Position numbers and translations under genes: made by a program
Notes under the pieces: model-generated
Seen by the model: the letters and a program-made list of their open reading frames with translations, nothing else
Databases searched by the model: none
What the model was told of the DNA's origin: nothing
Origin: Bacilli bacterium
GTDB taxonomy: Bacteria > Bacillota_I > Bacilli_A > RF39 > UBA660
Direction of reading: 5' to 3'
DNA length: 64,000 nucleotides
Assembly: GCA_017404555.1 (NCBI GenBank)
Contig: JAFRCD010000006.1
Span: 62,001 to 126,000 of the forward strand
Shown: positions 25,919-34,986 of the stretch, piece by piece
How the letters are laid out: each line of letters begins with the position of its first letter
How positions within the stretch are numbered: the stretch's first letter is position 1

Positions 25919-26251
25919 ATGAAGTTATTTCAAATAGGTGCTGATTTTGATCCATGTAGTAATGGGTTGTTGCCATTCGTTAAGATTATCAGAAGAGGAA
26001 TATTACCGTTTATTCAAATTGGTATCCCTATTATTTTAATAGTTCTAGGTACAATTGATTTGGGAAAAGCTGTTGTATCAAGTGATGATGCAGAAGTTAA
26101 GAAATCTCAAGGAAGACTTATTAGACGTTGTGTTTATGCGGTGGCAGTATTCTTTGTTACTACATTAGTTACATTATTATTTAGCTTAGTTGCTGATTCT
26201 TCAGGTGAAAAAACAGCTAGTACATGGACTAGTTGCTGGAAGCAAGCTTAA
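25919..26251 (+). CDS. VirB2/TrbC-like type IV secretion pilin subunit
   Basis: A 110-residue protein with two hydrophobic helices (about 32-50 and 71-92) separated by a short charged loop (S-S-D-D-A-E-V-K-K-S-Q-G-R), and one Cys near each end. Two helices with a cytosolic loop is the VirB2 plan. AAGGAGAT supports ATG 25919 rather than the TTG at 25895, which lies at the -10. The same loop-and-helix pattern recurs at the C-terminus of the next gene product, so the two are related. It is flanked by its own promoter and terminator. Confidence 0.65.
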   Translation: MKLFQIGADFDPCSNGLLPFVKIIRRGILPFIQIGIPIILIVLGTIDLGKAVVSSDDAEVKKSQGRLIRRCVYAVAVFFVTTLVTLLFSLVADSSGEKTASTWTSCWKQA

Positions 26252-26267
26252 TTTGATATGTAAAGTG

Positions 26268-26300
26268 CTATACAAATTATTTGTATAGTTTCTTTTTTTT
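26268..26300 (+). terminator. Intrinsic terminator
   Basis: CTATACAA / TTGTATAG stem (26268-26275 and 26281-26288) followed by a long T-run. Confidence 0.8.
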
Positions 26301-26337
26301 TGGTAAAATATTATTAGATATGATGGGAGTTTTTAAT

Positions 26338-27189
26338 ATGAAAAAGATAAGATTTTTAATTCTTTTAATTTTAATTGGGATAATGATATTACCAACGAGT
26401 GTTTGGGCACTTCCAGCAAACAATAATAGTGATGGAACTGATCCGCGTGCAGAGTGTAGTGTAAAGGTTGGCGATGCTACAGTACTAGTAAGAATATGGG
26501 GTAAAGATCAAATATCAGCTGAGTGTAAAGGAACAGTTAAAAGCAGCAAGCCGTGTTCTGAAGCAAATTTAAGCGGAATAAAGCACGATGATTTTGTTAC
26601 TAGTGATAAGAAGCATGCCCAATGTCCAACAAATACAACTTATTATGCATTGGCTAAGTTGAAAACAGGAGGAAGAACATATAAAATAACTTTATCCAAA
26701 AAGAAGCCAAGCTTAACAAAATCTGAGAAAATGAAGCAAAGTATCGTTCTTGAAGAAGTAAAATTTAACAAGGAGTTTACTAATGACACAATGTCTAAAA
26801 ACAAGGAAAAAAGGGAACAAGAGAAAGGAAAATACAATAAAGAAGCTATTAGTAAACTTGAACAAAAGGAAACTACTAGTTGTAGTGGAATCTTTGGTTC
26901 AGTTACTGATAAGGGAAAGAACGGCTCTCCAGCGTCATTAGCTTATATTTTCCAACAATTATTTAATTATTTAAAAATATTAGGTCCTTTATTAGTAATT
27001 ATATTAAGTGGTCTTGATTTTACAAAGACAGTATTATCAGGTGATGACGAGGGTATGCAGAAAGCTACTAAAAAGCTAGGAATTAGATTGGTTTTAGTAG
27101 TATTGTTATACTTTATACCTGATTTAGCTAAGTTTATTCTAAGTATTTTAAATGGTGGTTTAAAGGATCCTACTTGTGGTATAAAATAA
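26338..27189 (+). CDS. Secreted/membrane protein with C-terminal VirB2-like two-helix domain
   Basis: I chose ATG 26338 (MKKIRFLIL) with GGGAG upstream, giving 283 residues with a signal peptide (about 1-26, ending VWA). The middle is an external domain with four to five cysteines, then a Lys/Glu-rich helical stretch (about 150-180). The last 80 residues hold two hydrophobic helices around S-G-D-D-E-G-M-Q-K-A-T-K-K, matching the S-S-D-D...K-K-S-Q loop of the preceding VirB2-like protein. This fusion of an exported domain with a pilin-type membrane domain is uncommon. It has its own terminator. Confidence 0.55.
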   Translation: MKKIRFLILLILIGIMILPTSVWALPANNNSDGTDPRAECSVKVGDATVLVRIWGKDQISAECKGTVKSSKPCSEANLSGIKHDDFVTSDKKHAQCPTNTTYYALAKLKTGGRTYKITLSKKKPSLTKSEKMKQSIVLEEVKFNKEFTNDTMSKNKEKREQEKGKYNKEAISKLEQKETTSCSGIFGSVTDKGKNGSPASLAYIFQQLFNYLKILGPLLVIILSGLDFTKTVLSGDDEGMQKATKKLGIRLVLVVLLYFIPDLAKFILSILNGGLKDPTCGIK

Positions 27190-27223
27190 ATTGTATAAAA
27201 CATTGTACAATTTATTTTTTTTT
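27188..27223 (+). terminator. Intrinsic terminator
   Basis: AAATTGTA / TACAATTT stem (27188-27195 and 27206-27213) followed by a T-run. Confidence 0.8.
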
Positions 27224-27231
27224 GATATAAT
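27203..27231 (+). promoter_or_regulatory. Promoter of the VirB6-like gene
   Basis: TTGTAC (27203-27208), 17-base spacer, TGaTATAAT with -10 at 27226-27231. The -35 lies within the preceding terminator hairpin. Confidence 0.65.
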
Positions 27232-27273
27232 TATGATAGTATATAATATGTAGAATAGTAAGGTGGTGGAATA

Positions 27274-29421
27274 ATGACACAAGGTACACCAGCAACGTGG
27301 TTAACAAGAGCTTTAAGAACTATTTGTGCTTTTATAGATAGAATAGTGTATTTTTTAATTGCTTTCGTTTATCAGTTGTTTATTCAAGTAGCTAATGCTA
27401 CTTTGTTGCGTGGTTCCACTGTTAGAACTTTAACTGCTAGAGTCCAACTTATATTTGGACTTTTACTAGTATTTAGATTAGCTGTTTCGGTTATTAATGG
27501 GATTATTAATCCTGATACTTTGACTGATCGGGAAAAAGGTTTTTCTGAGGTTATTAAAAGAACAATAATCGTTTTAATTATGTTTACTTTGATAGTACCA
27601 GTAAATGTTAGTAATCCTACTAGTCATTATCAAAAGAATATTGCTAATCATGGACTTCTTTTTGGTACTTTGTATGAAATTCAAAATAGTGTTTTATCTA
27701 GAAACGTAATGTTTAGATTGGTTTTTGGTGGAGATGAAGGGGAAGATTCGGATTTAAATAATATGTCATCGTTATCGGGTCAAGCGAATGCTATGGCGGG
27801 AAGTATATACAAATCATTTATGTCAATTAATTTAGCTGATGAGTCCAAAGGGGAAGATGATCCTAGTAATTGGATATGTGAAGACGATATAACTGATTCA
27901 GAGATTAATTATTATACTAAAGCTGATGCTTCTGTTTCTGATGTAGTATCACTTACTGAAGAATGGTGCCAACCTCCTGATGATAAGAAATTCTCGAATA
28001 TTTTTAAGCCTAAGGCTTTAGAAAAAGGTGTATTTAAGTTTGCTTTTCAACCTTTGATTTCAACAGTTTGTGGTGTGTTCGTTTTGATAATGTTTATTGG
28101 CTTTACTCTAGATATAGCTATCAGGGCTATTAAATTAGCAATTCTACGTTTAATTGCACCAATACCAATAGGTAGTTATATTGATCCTAAGTCACAAAGG
28201 GATGGCGCTTTTGCTTCTTGGATTAGAATAACTATGTCTACATATATTGATTTATTTATTCGTTTATTAATCGTTTATTTTGCGATTTTCTTGGTTCAAG
28301 AAATATCTACTAAGGGACTTGTAATTGAGAAAGTTAGCGATAATATTCTTTTGAATAGTTTAACTAATGTTGTTATGTATATAGCTATCTTCTTCTTTGC
28401 TAAGCAAGCACCAAAATTTATAATGGATGCTTTAGGAATAAAAGGTGGCGGTATGAGCAACCTTGGTCTTTCTGGGTTACTTGGAGGCTCTGCTATGCTT
28501 ATGGGTGGTGGAGGCCTACGAGGAGCAGCTTTAGGAATGATGCAAGGATTAGATGCTGCATCTGATTCTGCTAGAGAAGGTAAAGGTTATTCACCAATGT
28601 CGTCTTGGGCTCAAAATCGTGATCAAATGGCGAAGATTAGAACTGGTAATAGAGAAGCCCAAGGTGGGCTTATGGGTCAAGCAAAGGATTATTTAAACTG
28701 GAGTACTCGTGAGAGAAAGGCTAGACAGTTAGGAATTGGAAAAAAGGATTTGGCAGATCAAAGTGCCAGAGCTAAAGCACTTAAAGAACAATATGGTAAG
28801 GCTGCTGCTGAAAAAGCTTTGGCTGATAAGAATTTACAAGCATCAGCTCACTTGAATCATGGGCTTAATTTGGCAAGGTATGTTAATTCAGATGGTTCTT
28901 GGAAAAGTGATGATGCTAGACAAATTGCTTATAAAAAACTTGGTGGCGAGCAGCGGGTATCTGAACAATTGGCGTATAATAAAGCTTTGAGTGCATCAAG
29001 AGCTGCTGATGAAAGATTTGGTAAATACGAGAAATTATATAACGATGCTAATAAACGTGCTGATGCTATGGAGAAACGTGCAGATCAAATGGGTATTGGT
29101 CCAAACGTTCGTTCTATGGAAAAAGCTCCGGGTCGTATAGCAACTGCTGTTAACGAGAGTGCTTTAGGACAGGCATATAATGCAAATCGTGGTCATGATG
29201 TATTCCAAGGTGGAGATTATCGTTCTGATCTTAAAACTGAAGCAGAATTTGCTAAAGATCATAAGGGTGATATTATCCTTGATAAAGATGGTAACCCAGT
29301 ACACGAACACCTTACTGGTCAATACAAGCGTGATATTGATAGCTCTGAAGGAATTGCTGACAGTTCTACTATTGGTAGTATTGGAACTGGTGCCACTGGT
29401 GGTGGACCTCCGCGTCCATAA
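27274..29421 (+). CDS. VirB6/TrbL-like polytopic type IV secretion membrane protein
   Basis: Inner-membrane channel component. The 715-residue protein has hydrophobic segments near 22-45, 58-80, 95-112, 265-290 (V-C-G-V-F-V-L-I-M-F), 325-350 and 362-378, with a large external loop at about 115-260 containing three cysteines. A Gly-rich patch (about 390-430) leads to a soluble, Ala/Lys-rich, mostly helical C-terminal half with likely coiled coils. Long hydrophilic tails are common on Gram-positive VirB6-like proteins. GGTGG precedes the ATG. The next gene is the VirB3-like one, as in conjugation modules. Confidence 0.72.
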   Translation: MTQGTPATWLTRALRTICAFIDRIVYFLIAFVYQLFIQVANATLLRGSTVRTLTARVQLIFGLLLVFRLAVSVINGIINPDTLTDREKGFSEVIKRTIIVLIMFTLIVPVNVSNPTSHYQKNIANHGLLFGTLYEIQNSVLSRNVMFRLVFGGDEGEDSDLNNMSSLSGQANAMAGSIYKSFMSINLADESKGEDDPSNWICEDDITDSEINYYTKADASVSDVVSLTEEWCQPPDDKKFSNIFKPKALEKGVFKFAFQPLISTVCGVFVLIMFIGFTLDIAIRAIKLAILRLIAPIPIGSYIDPKSQRDGAFASWIRITMSTYIDLFIRLLIVYFAIFLVQEISTKGLVIEKVSDNILLNSLTNVVMYIAIFFFAKQAPKFIMDALGIKGGGMSNLGLSGLLGGSAMLMGGGGLRGAALGMMQGLDAASDSAREGKGYSPMSSWAQNRDQMAKIRTGNREAQGGLMGQAKDYLNWSTRERKARQLGIGKKDLADQSARAKALKEQYGKAAAEKALADKNLQASAHLNHGLNLARYVNSDGSWKSDDARQIAYKKLGGEQRVSEQLAYNKALSASRAADERFGKYEKLYNDANKRADAMEKRADQMGIGPNVRSMEKAPGRIATAVNESALGQAYNANRGHDVFQGGDYRSDLKTEAEFAKDHKGDIILDKDGNPVHEHLTGQYKRDIDSSEGIADSSTIGSIGTGATGGGPPRP

Positions 29422-29444
29422 TAAGAAAGTGAGTGTGATACTTT

Positions 29445-29771
29445 GTGAACAGTTATTTAATACCTTCTAATACTAAGAAGGGCAGTTTGATATTAGGTAT
29501 ATTTAGACCCGTTGATTTGATTATCTTTGGGACAGGTGTTATGGTTACAGTTATTTTACTAGCTACAGTAACCCCATCGTCATTACTAAAGACAATAATT
29601 GTATTGGCACCTGCGCTGGTTACAGGATTCCTAGTAGTGCCAATACCTTATTATCATAATATGCTTAATGTTATATCTGAATTAATTGCATTTTTAACAA
29701 ATAGACAAAGATTTTATTGGAAAGGTTGGTGTGTGATGGATGAAAAAGAAGACAAAGCAAGTGAGCGTTAG
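29445..29771 (+). CDS. VirB3/PrgI-like type IV secretion membrane protein
   Basis: A 108-residue protein with two hydrophobic helices (about 25-43 and 48-66), a F-R-P-V-D-L start before the first, and R-F-Y-W-K-G-W near the C-terminus. These are hallmarks of PrgI/VirB3 proteins, which sit next to VirB4 and help recruit it to the membrane. Start is GTG 29445. The C-terminus overlaps the next gene by 32 bases, which suggests translational coupling with the VirB4 pair. Confidence 0.75.
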   Translation: MNSYLIPSNTKKGSLILGIFRPVDLIIFGTGVMVTVILLATVTPSSLLKTIIVLAPALVTGFLVVPIPYYHNMLNVISELIAFLTNRQRFYWKGWCVMDEKEDKASER

Positions 29772-30300
29772 TCCTTATACTGAGGATTGGACTCCTGTTG
29801 AATCAATTCAAAATGGTATGATTATTACCAGTGATAAAATGAAAGTAACAGGTGTTAAGGTAACGCCTCGTAATATCTTTATCTTATCACCAGACAATCA
29901 AGCTAATGTCTTGATTGCACTTAAAAACTTTTATAATAGTATTGATTTTGAGTTTTGGTTGGTGGTTGCTGATAGACCAGTGGATATATCAGTTTATATG
30001 TCACAATTACAACTTCTATATAATGAAGCATCATCACCAGCAGTTCGTAAATTAATTAATCAAGATATGGAAAAAGGGCAAACATTTATTAATAACAACA
30101 TTGTTGATACAGAGTATTACATTATGTTTAAAGAAAAGAATGAAGATGCCGCTCAAAAGAAGATTAGACAATTAATTAATGGTTTAGCTTCATGTGGACT
30201 TAATGCTTCTCAAACTTCCAATGATGATTTACGCATAGTACTAGACAACTTCTTAAATGGAGGTCAGAGAACTGAATTTGGGACGGTGATGCCAGTATGA
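29740..30300 (+). CDS. VirB4 N-terminal domain encoded as a separate gene
   Basis: A 186-residue soluble protein matching the N-terminal, non-ATPase part of VirB4/TrbE/TraC proteins. It begins V-S-P-Y-T-E-D-W-T-P-V-E-S-I-Q-N-G and continues with the mixed alpha/beta block Y-N-S-I-D-F-E-F-W-L-V-V-A-D-R-P-V-D. Its stop codon overlaps the ATG of the ATPase gene (ATGA at 30297-30300). Together the two gene products make about 782 residues, the usual length of one VirB4. The break falls between domains, not inside one, and both frames are clean, so this looks like a true gene split rather than a sequencing slip. Confidence 0.7.
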   Translation: MKKKTKQVSVSPYTEDWTPVESIQNGMIITSDKMKVTGVKVTPRNIFILSPDNQANVLIALKNFYNSIDFEFWLVVADRPVDISVYMSQLQLLYNEASSPAVRKLINQDMEKGQTFINNNIVDTEYYIMFKEKNEDAAQKKIRQLINGLASCGLNASQTSNDDLRIVLDNFLNGGQRTEFGTVMPV

Positions 30301-32087
30301 GTATAAGTTTAAAGACTCAAGTAGCACCTAAAGGATTACATTTTGGAGCAAGTGACTTTATGATTAGTGATAAATATGCCACTATTTTATCAGTGGTATC
30401 TTATCCAAAATATATCAATCCAGGATATTTAGCTACTCTTACTAGTATGTCTGGTATTAAAGTTGTTATTAAACATATACCAATACCTTTTTCGCAAATG
30501 TCAAAAATGCTTAATCGTCAGATTGCTGATTTGAGGGAAAAGTATAATCAAGAAAAAGACCAAACAGCTAAAGAGAGAATTAGGCAAGATGCTGAAAGTT
30601 TGGAATACTTTACTTCGATGTTAGCTGCTAGTCAATCAAGAATATTTGATTTTCAAATGCACATTATGATTACAGCTGATACTAAAGAAGAATTAGAATT
30701 AAAGAAAGTTAATGTTAAAAACTATTTGGATGCGATGGAACTTAGAGCTATCTCTCTTCGCTTTGAACAAGAAAAAGTTTTGAAATCAATATTACCAATT
30801 TTTGGTAAGCAAGATATTGAAGAGAGAATTGGTACGCCAATACCATCAGTTACAGTAGCAGCCATGTATCCATTTATCTTTGATAGTATTAAAGATCCAG
30901 GATTATCATGTCTTTTAGGAGTAGATTTTTCTGGAGGAGTTATCTTATTTAATCAATTCTTATATAAGATACGTAAGGAAAGCAATCGTAATAATGCTAA
31001 TATGCTTATTTTAGGTACATCTGGTTCTGGTAAATCAACTGCGGCTAAGTTGCTTCTACGTACTCATATTAGAAATGGATGTCAGATAGTAGCTATTGAT
31101 CCTGAAGATGAGTTACATGAAATTACTCAGACTTTCGGTGGAGATACTATTGATATTGGTAAGGGTGGAGAATTTGGCCTTATTAACCCATTAGAGGTAA
31201 TAATTGATGCTGATGAGGAAGAAATTAAACAAGGACTTGGATATACAGTTCTTACTAGAACACTTCAGTTTTTAAAGGCTTTTATGAAGTATTATGATCC
31301 ATCTATTACTGAAGATGTACTTACTATGTTTTCTGAGATAGTTCAAGATACTTATCGTCGTTTTGGAATAGATTTTAATACTGATTTTTCTAACTTCACA
31401 TCAGCTGATTATCCAACTTTTACTGATGTTTATGCAACTATTAAAGGAAGACTTATGTCTATGACTGAACAAACTCAAGAAAGAGATATTTTAGAGCGTT
31501 TGGAGTTAAAAGTTAGACCAATTACAAAAGAATTGCGTTTCTATTTTGATGGTCATACGACAATTACTAAGAATAGTGATTTTATGGTTTTCAACATTAA
31601 AGAGTTAATGAACAGTGATTCTAATGTTCGAAATGCTTTATTCTTCAATATTTTAAAATATGCTTGGGGACTATGCTTAGACTTTAATGTTGATACTATT
31701 ATGATGGTAGATGAAGCGCATGTTTTATTGGGTGATAATAATGCTTTAGGTGCTGACTTCTTAGCTCAAGTACAAAGACGTGCGCGTAAGTATAATACAG
31801 GAACTATTGTAATTACTCAACAACCAAGTGACTTTGCTGATCCTTCAGTTATTACTCAAGGAAAGGCTATCTTTGACAACGCCTCTTATTATTTAGTTAT
31901 GGGATTAAAGAAACAAGCAGTAGAAGATTTAGGACTTTTAATTGATCTTAATGATAATGAGAAAGATGCTATTAAGAGATTCTCGCAAGGTGAAGCCTTG
32001 TTTGTATGTGGTAATAGGAGAATGAGAATAAATGTTGCTGTTACTCAAGATGAATTAGATTCATTTGGTAGTGGCGGTGGATTCTAA
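30297..32087 (+). CDS. VirB4-type ATPase of type IV secretion
   Basis: AAA+-like motor of the type IV channel. The 596-residue protein has the C-terminal half of the VirB4 N-domain (about 1-200, with a charged helix near 75-110), then Walker A G-T-S-G-S-G-K-S-T at 240-248. Walker B M-M-V-D-E-A-H-V-L-L has its Asp at 472. The sensor region I-V-I-T-Q-Q-P-S-D-F and a C-terminal R-F-S-Q-G-E-A-L-F complete the VirB4 set. Translation is coupled to the preceding gene by the ATGA overlap. The RecA-like ATPase core appears complete. Confidence 0.9.
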   Translation: MSISLKTQVAPKGLHFGASDFMISDKYATILSVVSYPKYINPGYLATLTSMSGIKVVIKHIPIPFSQMSKMLNRQIADLREKYNQEKDQTAKERIRQDAESLEYFTSMLAASQSRIFDFQMHIMITADTKEELELKKVNVKNYLDAMELRAISLRFEQEKVLKSILPIFGKQDIEERIGTPIPSVTVAAMYPFIFDSIKDPGLSCLLGVDFSGGVILFNQFLYKIRKESNRNNANMLILGTSGSGKSTAAKLLLRTHIRNGCQIVAIDPEDELHEITQTFGGDTIDIGKGGEFGLINPLEVIIDADEEEIKQGLGYTVLTRTLQFLKAFMKYYDPSITEDVLTMFSEIVQDTYRRFGIDFNTDFSNFTSADYPTFTDVYATIKGRLMSMTEQTQERDILERLELKVRPITKELRFYFDGHTTITKNSDFMVFNIKELMNSDSNVRNALFFNILKYAWGLCLDFNVDTIMMVDEAHVLLGDNNALGADFLAQVQRRARKYNTGTIVITQQPSDFADPSVITQGKAIFDNASYYLVMGLKKQAVEDLGLLIDLNDNEKDAIKRFSQGEALFVCGNRRMRINVAVTQDELDSFGSGGGF

Positions 32088-32112
32088 GATATAGATGAAG
32101 TAGGTGAGGATT

Positions 32113-34986
32113 ATGCCCGATGAAAACAAGAATCAACAAAATTTAAATGAGTTGAATCCTCAAGGAAACCAAATAGATGGGCAAATAAGTTCTAAACCCA
32201 GTTTTATTGATAAAGATTCTACTTTGGCTTCCAATCGCAATAAAAAAAGACAACAAGAAAATGATTCATCACAAAAATTAGCAAAAACAGCTGCGAAGGG
32301 CGCAGCTGCTTATTTGGGTGGTCCAATAGGTGCTAAAGCGGTTGATGCTTTATCAAAGACTAAGGCAGGCCAACAGATGTTAAATAAAGGCGGACAAGCT
32401 TTAAGCAGAATGCCTGGTATGAAAAAAGGAGCTCAAATTCTTGATAAAACAGGAGCAACTGATAAAGCTGATAAGGCTATTGATGTGGCTAGTGGTGGTA
32501 AACCAGACTTAAGTTCTGGTAGTAAAGCTGCTGATGCTACTAAAACAAAGGATAATAATAGTGGAGGAGAATCTAATGCTGATACTTCTTCAAGCAACTT
32601 TGGTAAATTAAATCCTTTTTCACGTAAGAAAAAAACCAAATCAGCTGAAGCTGATAGTGATGATACACAAAAATCCAAATTATCTTTACCTTTTATAGGT
32701 AATATGAGTTTGGCTACTAAAGTTATTGCTATTGGATCAATAATAGGTGTTTTCCTTTTGTTCTTCCTTATTTTAGCCCTTTTTGGTATAAAAAGATTTG
32801 ATCCGATGTTTGCTAATGATGATGTGAAGTATTCAGCAACAGGTTATACTAAAGATGGAAAAGATGGCGAAGAAGACGGTAAAACAGGAGCATACTTTGT
32901 TGGTGAAGATGAAATAACCTCTGAGATATATGAAAAAATTAATAAAGTATCAGAAAAATATGATAGTAATTCCAAGACTATTAGAAGAGGATTGGCCTCT
33001 ATTTATACAGTCATTAGAGATTATGATGATTGCTTTTCTGATAAATCAGAAGAAGAATTTGAGGAAAAGCTTAAAAAAATGGCTAAAATGATTAATCAAA
33101 GTATTTCGGATGAAGTCGATGGAAACACATCTTCAGGAACCGATACGACTACTGATACCGATAGTAGTGATACTGATACAACAACTACCGATACTGATGA
33201 TAGTACGGATTCTGACGATAGTACAGACTCTGATACTTCTGATTCAACATCTGATAGTAATACCTCTGGTCGTTTTTTTTGGATAGGTGATTCAAGAACA
33301 AACGGAATATGCTGTCATGTTAATAATATATTGACTACTTCTGAATGTAATGCAAAATGTAGGTATTCCGTTCATGGGCCAATTACATTTGGTAATGATA
33401 TTTATTTTGCCCAGGGAGGGTCATTATTCTATTCCGACATTGGTGGTAGACAATGGATGCCTGATATTGTTCCTAAAGAAGTTAGTGCGCGACTAAAGGA
33501 AGGCGACACCATTATTATGTTGATGGGGGTAAATGATGTTCTTAGTTTTGGTGCTAGCAGACCAATTGATTATTATTCGAAGAAGATGAATGAACTAGCA
33601 AAGGGCGATTGGTCTAAAGCTAATATAATATTCATGTCACTTAATCCGGTTGATGAAACTAAAACTCACTGGCGAAATGCTCCAATAATTGAATTTAATA
33701 AAGCTATGAAGGCAAAGTTAGATTCAAGAATAAAATTTGTTGATTCTTATTCAATAATGATGCAAAAAATTCATGACTATACTTGGCCTGATGGTCTTCA
33801 CTATAATATAGAAGGTAACAAGAAAGTATATTCTATTGCCAAACAAGCTGCTGGAGGTGATTTTCCTAGCAGTAGTGGTAATAGTTGTGATTTGGGTATA
33901 GATGAAGACTGGTTAAAAGAAAAACTTATTGATTATTTCAAAGATGTTGCTGATAAAGAACCAACTGATACGCAAGCCGAAGCAATGGCTGATGAGGTTA
34001 TCCAAAATATTAAAGATTATCAAACTATCATCGGTGAGGAATGTGATGAAGGAGATGGTGATTCTAGCGGATGTGGAGATGCATCTGAAGTGGTTAGAGT
34101 TGCTCAAGAACAATTAGATTCAAAAAAGAATTCTTCCTTTATAGGCGGTAAAAAATATAAAGATTATATGGGATTGGCTTTTTCACAACCATGGTGTGCA
34201 GCTTTTGTAGCATGGGTTGCTAATGAAGCTGGTGTATCTCATGATGTTGTAGTTAAAAGTGCAGCTGTTTCTGGACATTTGGGTTATGGTCAAAAACAAG
34301 GGAATTATCATTCTAGTAGTTCAGGCTATAAACCGAAACCTGGTGATTTAGTTATCCATAAGGGTAGTAGTTTTGCCGCTTCACATATACAAATTGTAGA
34401 AACAGTAAAAGATGACAAGACATTTACATATATTGGTGGTAATGAAGGTGGATCAAATACTAGTAGTAGAGTTACAAGAGGAACTCTATCTGTTTCTAGC
34501 ACTACAGGATTTGTATCACCTAATTATAGTACGGCAGCTTGTTCAATAACTTTAAAAGGTAGTAGTAATGAGGCAAAATGTTGGAACTTCTTTATTGATA
34601 AAGGCTTTTCTAAGCAGGCAACTGCTGGTATAATGGGTAATTTATATGTTGAATCGGCTGGTACTTTTGATCCGGGCATTCATGAATTTGGTGGTGGTCC
34701 TGGTATCGGTATTGCTCAATGGACATATCCAACCAGAAAGAACAATTTGTATAATTTTGCCAAAAAACAAAACAAAAAATGGAATAATTTGGATGTTCAG
34801 TTGAATTTCATTATATGGGAATTAGATAATGGTTCATATTTTGATGTCAAGAAGTTTAAAAAGCTTACAAGTATTGATCGGGCTACTTATTTGTTCTCTC
34901 ATAATTATGAAAACCCAGCCCAACCAGATAATCCGGCTAGATGGACTGCAGCTAAAAAGCTTTATAAAAAATATGGAGGGAAATAA
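32113..34986 (+). CDS. VirB1-like wall hydrolase with SGNH esterase, CHAP and lysozyme-like domains
   Basis: Opens the cell wall for the secretion channel. I chose ATG 32113 (TAGGTGAGG upstream), giving 957 residues. An Ala/Gly/Lys-rich cytosolic head (1-195) precedes a membrane segment (about 199-230), a coiled stretch, and an Asp/Ser/Thr linker (about 340-390). An SGNH/GDSL hydrolase domain follows (about 390-585: I-G-D-S-R-T-N-G, G-V-N-D and D-G-L-H-Y blocks). Next is a CHAP/NlpC-type amidase domain (about 655-810) with Cys in Q-P-W-C-A-A-F-V-A-W and His in A-S-H-I-Q-I. Last is a phage-type lysozyme domain (about 825-955) with G-I-M-G-N-L-Y-V-E-S-A-G and G-I-A-Q-W. CHAP plus lysozyme is usual for Gram-positive VirB1; the esterase is an unusual addition. 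Confidence 0.82.
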   Translation: MPDENKNQQNLNELNPQGNQIDGQISSKPSFIDKDSTLASNRNKKRQQENDSSQKLAKTAAKGAAAYLGGPIGAKAVDALSKTKAGQQMLNKGGQALSRMPGMKKGAQILDKTGATDKADKAIDVASGGKPDLSSGSKAADATKTKDNNSGGESNADTSSSNFGKLNPFSRKKKTKSAEADSDDTQKSKLSLPFIGNMSLATKVIAIGSIIGVFLLFFLILALFGIKRFDPMFANDDVKYSATGYTKDGKDGEEDGKTGAYFVGEDEITSEIYEKINKVSEKYDSNSKTIRRGLASIYTVIRDYDDCFSDKSEEEFEEKLKKMAKMINQSISDEVDGNTSSGTDTTTDTDSSDTDTTTTDTDDSTDSDDSTDSDTSDSTSDSNTSGRFFWIGDSRTNGICCHVNNILTTSECNAKCRYSVHGPITFGNDIYFAQGGSLFYSDIGGRQWMPDIVPKEVSARLKEGDTIIMLMGVNDVLSFGASRPIDYYSKKMNELAKGDWSKANIIFMSLNPVDETKTHWRNAPIIEFNKAMKAKLDSRIKFVDSYSIMMQKIHDYTWPDGLHYNIEGNKKVYSIAKQAAGGDFPSSSGNSCDLGIDEDWLKEKLIDYFKDVADKEPTDTQAEAMADEVIQNIKDYQTIIGEECDEGDGDSSGCGDASEVVRVAQEQLDSKKNSSFIGGKKYKDYMGLAFSQPWCAAFVAWVANEAGVSHDVVVKSAAVSGHLGYGQKQGNYHSSSSGYKPKPGDLVIHKGSSFAASHIQIVETVKDDKTFTYIGGNEGGSNTSSRVTRGTLSVSSTTGFVSPNYSTAACSITLKGSSNEAKCWNFFIDKGFSKQATAGIMGNLYVESAGTFDPGIHEFGGGPGIGIAQWTYPTRKNNLYNFAKKQNKKWNNLDVQLNFIIWELDNGSYFDVKKFKKLTSIDRATYLFSHNYENPAQPDNPARWTAAKKLYKKYGGK

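Noticed and set aside
33140-33270. Repeated GATAC/GATAGTAC-like DNA as a possible repeat array.
   Set aside because: It is the codon pattern of an Asp/Ser/Thr-rich linker in the wall hydrolase, without regular unit length or spacers.
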